A stretch of DNA of 10,355 nucleotides from the NCBI GenBank assembly GCA_039812465.1, contig JBDIAS010000111.1, positions 1-10,355 on the forward strand. The letters run 5' to 3'. Positions 7,100 to 10,355 of this stretch are shown here, piece by piece (positions within the stretch are counted from its first letter, which is position 1; every line of letters begins with the position of its first letter). The notes under the pieces are model-generated. The model was not told the origin of the DNA. It saw nothing but the letters and a program-made list of their open reading frames with translations, and ran no database searches. Origin of the DNA: Austwickia sp039812465 (GTDB lineage Bacteria > Actinomycetota > Actinomycetes > Actinomycetales > Dermatophilaceae). A program made the position numbers and the translations under genes.

Positions 7100-8288
7100 G
7101 GACGCCACCTCCCACCAGCGCGCGGGTGCGCGTCCGCACCTGATCCAGCCCGTCCATGCGCAGGTGGGACCGGTCGATGCGGGTGCCGAGCCGGGCGCGC
7201 ACCCAGTCGCCCAGTCGTTCGGGGCAGAGGAGCTCCGGCACGAGCACGTCGAGGGCGGCGTGCCGCTGGAGCGCCATCGCCCGCACCAGCTGCTCCTGGC
7301 GGGGCTTCACCCGCGGGACGATCAGGGCCGGCACGTCCGTGGTCAGCAGCTCGGTCACGGTGTTGGCGCCACCCATCGCGATGACCGCTTCGGCGCCGCG
7401 CAGCCAGTCCTGCGCGTGGCGGCTGAACCGGTGCACGTGCACCCCGCCTCGGCGCCGCGCCGCCCCGCGCGTCGCGGACAGCTGGTCGTCGCCGGCCTGC
7501 GGACCGGTGAGGACGACGACCTCGACGCCGGCGGGCGCCGTCATCTGCACCGCGGCGCGTACGAGTGCGGACCCGTCGTGGCCGCCGCCGACGGTCACGA
7601 GGACGTACGGGACGTCACCGAGCGGGCGGTGCCGGGGGCGCTCCGGTGTCCGGGGGGCCAGGTAGCCGAGGTGCCTGGTCCGTCGCCCGGCCGCCTCGCC
7701 CATCGCGCAGGCACCGACGAGGTCGTGGACCCGCCGGTCGCCGTAGACCCAGATCTCGTCGTAGAGGTCCCGGGCCGCGCGGTCGCCGTGCTCGTCCCGC
7801 CACTGGGCGGCGGCGACCCGCGGCTCGTCGAGGACGTCGCGCAGGCCGAGGACCAGTCGGGTGCCCGCCGCCTTGAGCAGCGGCAGGACGCCGGCCAGTT
7901 CGCCGTGGAACCCGTAGGGGGTCTTGTCGACGACGAGCTGGTCGGGGGCGTAGTCGAGCAGGGCCGTGCGCAGGATGGCCGCGCGGAGCGCCACGACCTT
8001 CGACAGCGGCGTGCGGAGCGAGCGAGCCCGGTAGGCCCCGCGGTTGTCCTTGCGGATCCCCGGCACGACGACGGTCTCGACACCCACCGGGAGCGGGAAC
8101 AGCCCGGCCTCGGCGGACCCCGTCAGCAGAAGGACGTCAGAAGCCTCCCCGTCCGGCGACTCGGGAGCGAGGGCGCCCGCGAGCGCCAGGTTGCGGCGCA
8201 GGTGCCCGAGCCCGAGGGTGTCGTGGCCGTAGAGGGCCACGCGCGGCCGTGTGCTGGTGGCGGCGTCGGCCGCGGGCGGGGAAGTCAT
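7086..8288 (-). CDS. MurG/GT28-like glycosyltransferase (COG4671-type), first operon gene
   Basis: A 400-residue GT-B protein of the predicted-glycosyltransferase group related to MurG/GT28. The N-terminal strand and loop Leu-Tyr-Gly-His-Asp-Thr-Leu-Gly-Leu-Gly-His (19-29) is a hallmark of this group and corresponds to the glycine-rich loop of MurG. The C-terminal donor site is Met305-Gly-Gly-Ala-Asn-Thr310, followed by Glu and a Pro-Ala-Leu-Ile-Val-Pro-Arg strand and Gln-Glu-Gln, as in MurG-like enzymes. No membrane span is seen. The ATG at 8286-8288 has no good ribosome binding site; a GATTCT element lies 7 nt upstream, so the transcript could be leaderless, but no convincing -35 is visible. 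It leads a run of seven overlapping genes, so control of the whole operon is probably exerted in the 209-bp region upstream. Its role in the pathway (first or later sugar) is not known. It is not murG itself, as no other peptidoglycan gene is nearby. Confidence 0.9.
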   Translation of the reverse strand: MTSPPAADAATSTRPRVALYGHDTLGLGHLRRNLALAGALAPESPDGEASDVLLLTGSAEAGLFPLPVGVETVVVPGIRKDNRGAYRARSLRTPLSKVVALRAAILRTALLDYAPDQLVVDKTPYGFHGELAGVLPLLKAAGTRLVLGLRDVLDEPRVAAAQWRDEHGDRAARDLYDEIWVYGDRRVHDLVGACAMGEAAGRRTRHLGYLAPRTPERPRHRPLGDVPYVLVTVGGGHDGSALVRAAVQMTAPAGVEVVVLTGPQAGDDQLSATRGAARRRGGVHVHRFSRHAQDWLRGAEAVIAMGGANTVTELLTTDVPALIVPRVKPRQEQLVRAMALQRHAALDVLVPELLCPERLGDWVRARLGTRIDRSHLRMDGLDQVRTRTRALVGGGVHVAA

Positions 8289-8321
8289 AACCCAGAGAAT
8301 CCCCAGCGCGCGTGAGGCGAG

Positions 8322-8350
8322 GATGAGCCCTCCATGAGGGAGTTCTCATC
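8322..8350. promoter_or_regulatory. Nested inverted repeat upstream of the glycan operon
   Basis: On the plus strand GATGAG (8322-8327) pairs with CTCATC (8345-8350), and inside it CCCTC (8328-8332) pairs with GAGGG (8336-8340) around a CAT loop, leaving a 4-nt bulge (8341-8344). The near edge lies 33 nt upstream of the first operon start codon. It could be a protein operator, or an RNA hairpin if transcription starts further upstream. It lacks a T-tract and lies after the stronger terminator hairpin. Confidence 0.5.
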
Positions 8351-8363
8351 CGGCGCCCCGCGG

Positions 8364-8401
8364 GCGTTTCGAGTTACGGCCGCGAGCGTTTCGAGCTGCG
8401 G
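8364..8401. repeat. Direct repeat pair, 22-bp period, upstream of the glycan operon
   Basis: GCGTTTCGAGTTACGG (8364-8379) and GCGTTTCGAGCTGCGG (8386-8401) match at 14 of 16 positions, the first ten being identical. The 22-bp spacing is about two helical turns, so both copies face the same side of the DNA, as in paired activator or repressor sites. The regulator is unknown. Confidence 0.5.
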
Positions 8402-8410
8402 ACAAGCCAC

Positions 8411-8441
8411 CAGGGGCGGGGGTCCGAACACCCCGCCCCTG
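8411..8441 (-). terminator. Likely transcription terminator after the PLP enzyme gene
   Basis: CAGGGGCGGGG (8411-8421) and CCCCGCCCCTG (8431-8441) form a perfect 11-bp stem with a 9-nt loop, 56 nt after the stop codon of the PLP enzyme. There is no T-tract on the minus strand, which is common among actinobacterial hairpin terminators. It separates this gene from the glycan operon. Confidence 0.75.
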
Positions 8442-8497
8442 ATGTGCCTTGCTCTGCGCGCCCCGGCCCGGTCGGCCGCGCGGGCAGAAAATCGCGG

Positions 8498-10042
8498 TCA
8501 GCCCTGCGCGACCTTCGCGTTGAAGTCCTTGATCATCTGGTCCCAGACCGGCACGTAGCGGTGCAGGTCCTGCCAGAAGTCCTGGTGGCGGCGCGACTCG
8601 AAGAGCTCGAACGGCGTGCCCTGCTGCTCCACCCAGGTGTAATAGCCCAGGTTGAAGATCCGGTTGCGGTCGAACTCCGTGAGTTCCAGCGTGGCGTCGG
8701 TGGGGACGTTCGCGAGGAACTGGCCCCACGTCTCGGCCGCCTGCTGCGCGGTGAACGTGCCGCCGAAGTCGCGCTCCTTGATCTTGGCGCGCTCCGAGCT
8801 GTACATCTGGCCGCCGTCGGTGGCGACCGTGAGCAGGACGTCGTCCTTGCCGAGCCCGAGCTTCTTCGCGCTCGAGATCGCGGCCAGCACGTTGCAGATC
8901 GAGGACAGTCCGAAGTCGACCAGCGCCTCGAGCTGCTCGGCGGGCACGCCCTTGGCCGTCAGGTAGTTGAGGCCCTCCTCCTCGTCGAACATGACCTCGA
9001 GCTGGTCGGTGGCGCGGTCGCTGATCGCCACGACGAGGTCGTGCTTCATGATGTTGTGGATGATCGGCAGGTGCTTGTCGCCGATCCCCTGGATGTTGTG
9101 CTCGCCGAAGCCGTTCATCAGCAGCGTGGGGCACTCCAGGGCCTCCACCGCGGCGATCTTCGTGCCGTAGGTGTCCTTCAGGTACTCGGCCGCCGCGATC
9201 GTGCCGGCCGACCCGGTCGCGCTGCTGACCAGGGCGAGGCGCGCGGACTCGTGGCCGCTGCTCGCCTTGTAGTCCTCGAAGACGTGTTGGAACGCCTTGC
9301 CGGTGATGTAGTAGTGCGCCAGGTGGTTCACGAACTCCGAGAACTGGTTGAAGATGAAGTTCGAGGGGTCCTGGGCGAGCCGGTTGCACTCGTCGTAGAT
9401 CTCCTTCACGTTGCTCTCCGTGCCGACCGTCTTGATGACGTCCTCGGCCGGGTTCTCGCACCAGCGGTCCAGCCAGTCGAACCGTTCCTGGCTCATACCC
9501 TCGGGCAGGATCGCTACACCTCGGGACGCCATGAGGCGGCTGATCGCCACGCCGCCGCGGGCGTAATTGCCGGTCGACGGCCAGATGGCGCGGTGGCTCG
9601 TCGGGTCGAACTGCCCGGTCACGACCCGAGGGGCGAGGCACGCGTAGGCCGCGAGCACCTTGTGCGCGGTGATCATCGGGAAGCGGTTGCCGAAGATGAC
9701 CAGGATCGGGCAGTCGATGCCCGTGAACTCCTTGGTCAGCACGACGTGCTCCGGCACCTTGACCTGGTTGCCGTCCTTGTCGTTGTACCAGTGCAGGCGG
9801 AACAGGTTGCGCACGTCCGGGCCCTGGCAGTCCGCGTCACCGATGCGCGCCGGGTCGATCTTCTCCGGCGGGTTCGCCAGCTCCTCGAACGTTGGCAGCA
9901 CGATGCCGCGGTCACGGAAACGCTCCACCGAGCGGGCGAGGTTCTCCTCGTTCACGACCCGGTCGGCCAGACCGAACTGGTCCTCGAGAGCGGACTGAAC
10001 GTCGGAGCTGACCGACGTGGCGGGGGCGGTGGTGTCGGACAT
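8498..10042 (-). CDS. PLP-dependent cysteine-synthase-like enzyme (fold type II)
   Basis: A 514-residue protein of the tryptophan synthase beta/cysteine synthase superfamily, distinctly longer than CysK or CBS-type enzymes (~300-320 residues for the catalytic part). The candidate Schiff-base lysine is Lys128 in an Ala-His-Lys-Val helix start. The Ser-Thr-Gly-Asn loop at 156-159 matches the substrate-binding loop of the family. The glycine-rich phosphate loop is Ala-Thr-Gly-Ser-Ala-Gly-Thr at 275-281. Residues ~380-514 form a C-terminal part rich in Trp, Phe and Tyr without a motif I can name. I chose the ATG at 10040-10042; it has no ribosome binding site but sits 6 nt after a -10 element. 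The GTG at 10073-10075 is in frame, but would lie within the -35 element. The exact reaction is unknown; a lyase or synthase acting on a sulfur or amino-acid substrate is possible. The strong terminator behind it indicates a single-gene transcription unit. Confidence 0.9.
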   Translation of the reverse strand: MSDTTAPATSVSSDVQSALEDQFGLADRVVNEENLARSVERFRDRGIVLPTFEELANPPEKIDPARIGDADCQGPDVRNLFRLHWYNDKDGNQVKVPEHVVLTKEFTGIDCPILVIFGNRFPMITAHKVLAAYACLAPRVVTGQFDPTSHRAIWPSTGNYARGGVAISRLMASRGVAILPEGMSQERFDWLDRWCENPAEDVIKTVGTESNVKEIYDECNRLAQDPSNFIFNQFSEFVNHLAHYYITGKAFQHVFEDYKASSGHESARLALVSSATGSAGTIAAAEYLKDTYGTKIAAVEALECPTLLMNGFGEHNIQGIGDKHLPIIHNIMKHDLVVAISDRATDQLEVMFDEEEGLNYLTAKGVPAEQLEALVDFGLSSICNVLAAISSAKKLGLGKDDVLLTVATDGGQMYSSERAKIKERDFGGTFTAQQAAETWGQFLANVPTDATLELTEFDRNRIFNLGYYTWVEQQGTPFELFESRRHQDFWQDLHRYVPVWDQMIKDFNAKVAQG

Positions 10043-10077
10043 GACACTATTGTGGACGATCGACCGTCTACCCACAA
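10043..10077 (-). promoter_or_regulatory. Promoter of the PLP enzyme gene, probably leaderless
   Basis: On the minus strand TTGTGG (10077-10072) and CACAAT (10054-10049) are separated by exactly 17 nt, fitting -35 and -10 hexamers. The -10 ends 6 nt before the ATG, so transcription would begin at or next to the start codon, and no ribosome binding site is present. TTGTGG is also repeated inverted as CCACAA over the -10 region, so a 28-bp dyad spans both promoter elements. Confidence 0.65.
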
Positions 10078-10078
10078 G

Positions 10079-10114
10079 GTTAGATCAACTCACAATAAAG
10101 TTAATCAAGTCACA
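10079..10114. promoter_or_regulatory. Paired direct repeats upstream of the -35 element
   Basis: On the plus strand GTTAGATCAACTCACA (10079-10094) and GTTAATCAAGTCACA (10100-10114) match at 14 of 15 aligned positions with one gap. The period is 20-21 bp, two helical turns. They sit at about -37 to -72 if transcription starts at 10042, a usual place for an activator. The tract is strikingly AT-rich for this DNA. Confidence 0.6.
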
Positions 10115-10121
10115 CGGAAGG

Positions 10122-10355
10122 TCAACGTACCTCGACGAAGCCGTGCGCGCCCCGCTCGGCGTCGACCATGACGTGGTTCACCATGGGGTAGCGGCCCGGC
10201 TCGGCGAAGACCGCCTCGACGAAGCCCCCTTGGGCCGCGTGCAGGCCCAGAGCCTGGGCCCCTGCGGAGCCCGTACCGCCTGCGGAGCCCGTACCGCCTG
10301 CCGCACCGCCGCCCGCCGCGCCGCTGGGGCTCAGCGCGCCGCGACCGCGGAAGAG
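10122..10355 (-). CDS. nirK: Copper nitrite reductase (NirK)-type protein, C-terminal part
   Basis: Only the last 77 residues are in the window; the N-terminus lies beyond the right edge. The end reads Pro-Gly-Arg-Tyr-Pro-Met-Val-Asn-His, then Asp-Ala-Glu-Arg-Gly-Ala-His-Gly, the pattern of the second cupredoxin domain of NirK. In NirK the His in Val-Asn-His (codon 10173-10175) binds the type 2 copper of the neighbouring subunit (His306 in the classical enzymes), where nitrite is reduced to nitric oxide. The His-Cys-His end of laccases is absent. Just before this domain end lies a Gly/Ala/Ser/Thr-rich stretch of about 28 residues, part of it encoded by an 18-bp tandem duplication. The type 1 copper ligands would lie outside the window, so another NirK-related cupredoxin oxidase cannot be excluded. 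The stop is 79 bp before the PLP enzyme start, and no clear terminator is visible between them. Confidence 0.72.
   Translation of the reverse strand, partial: LFRGRGALSPSGAAGGGAAGGTGSAGGTGSAGAQALGLHAAQGGFVEAVFAEPGRYPMVNHVMVDAERGAHGFVEVR
10261..10296 (-). repeat. 18-bp perfect tandem duplication in the NirK-type gene
   Basis: The 18-bp unit at 10261-10278 is repeated exactly at 10279-10296, and the next bases begin a third, degraded copy. On the minus strand each unit encodes a six-residue block of Gly, Thr, Ser and Ala, so the reading frame is kept. It enlarges a surface-type loop in front of the copper-binding strand. Confidence 0.85.

Noticed and set aside
7086..8288. murG of peptidoglycan synthesis
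   Set aside because: The N-terminal loop is of the COG4671 type and no mur, fts or ddl gene is adjacent.
10077..10095. A DtxR/IdeR-type iron box
   Set aside because: One half (AGGTTAG) matches, but the full site agrees with the 19-bp consensus at only about 11 positions by eye.
10079..10114. A CRP or FNR box beside a nitrite reductase-type gene
   Set aside because: The half-sites TCACA and ATCAA occur twice but in direct, not inverted, orientation and about 20 bp apart, so neither consensus dyad is formed.
8444..10171. A 575-codon plus-strand open frame opposite the PLP enzyme
   Set aside because: It mirrors the codons of a clearly conserved enzyme, has no recognisable motif and crosses the promoter and the end of the NirK-type gene.

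Overview
The window looks like chromosomal DNA from a high-GC actinobacterium. GC content is very high, G/C dominates third codon positions, GTG starts are frequent, genes overlap by ATGA or GTGA, and one gene appears to have a leaderless promoter. The genus cannot be fixed from the sequence. All nine genes lie on the minus strand, so transcription runs from high to low coordinates.

Right end (10355 to 8498): the window opens inside the last 77 residues of a copper nitrite reductase (NirK)-type protein that carries a glycine-rich insert. A 79-bp AT-rich gap follows. It holds paired direct repeats and a promoter whose -10 element sits 6 nt from the next start codon. That gene encodes a 514-residue PLP-dependent, fold-type-II cysteine-synthase-like enzyme. 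A strong GC hairpin follows it as a likely terminator.

Centre and left (8288 to 1): after a 209-bp gap with a second hairpin and a 22-bp-period direct repeat comes a tightly packed operon of seven visible genes. In order of transcription it encodes a MurG/GT28-like glycosyltransferase, two GT4 glycosyltransferases, an ABC half-exporter, two related aminoglycoside-phosphotransferase-like (APH-like) kinases, and a membrane-anchored Pro/Thr-rich protein with an Asp-rich repeat that runs off the window. Every one of the six junctions overlaps, by 4, 11 or 14 bp, which implies translational coupling.

The most coherent reading, as inference, is a pathway that builds a glycan or glycoconjugate with three GT-B transferases, may phosphorylate a sugar or intermediate with the two kinases, and exports the product through the ABC transporter. 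The anchored acidic protein may be a surface partner. No lipid-linked initiating transferase, polymerase or sugar-nucleotide synthesis gene is visible, so the product is unknown. I see no RNA genes, CRISPR arrays, insertion sequences or phage genes. No stretch without a gene exceeds 300 bp.
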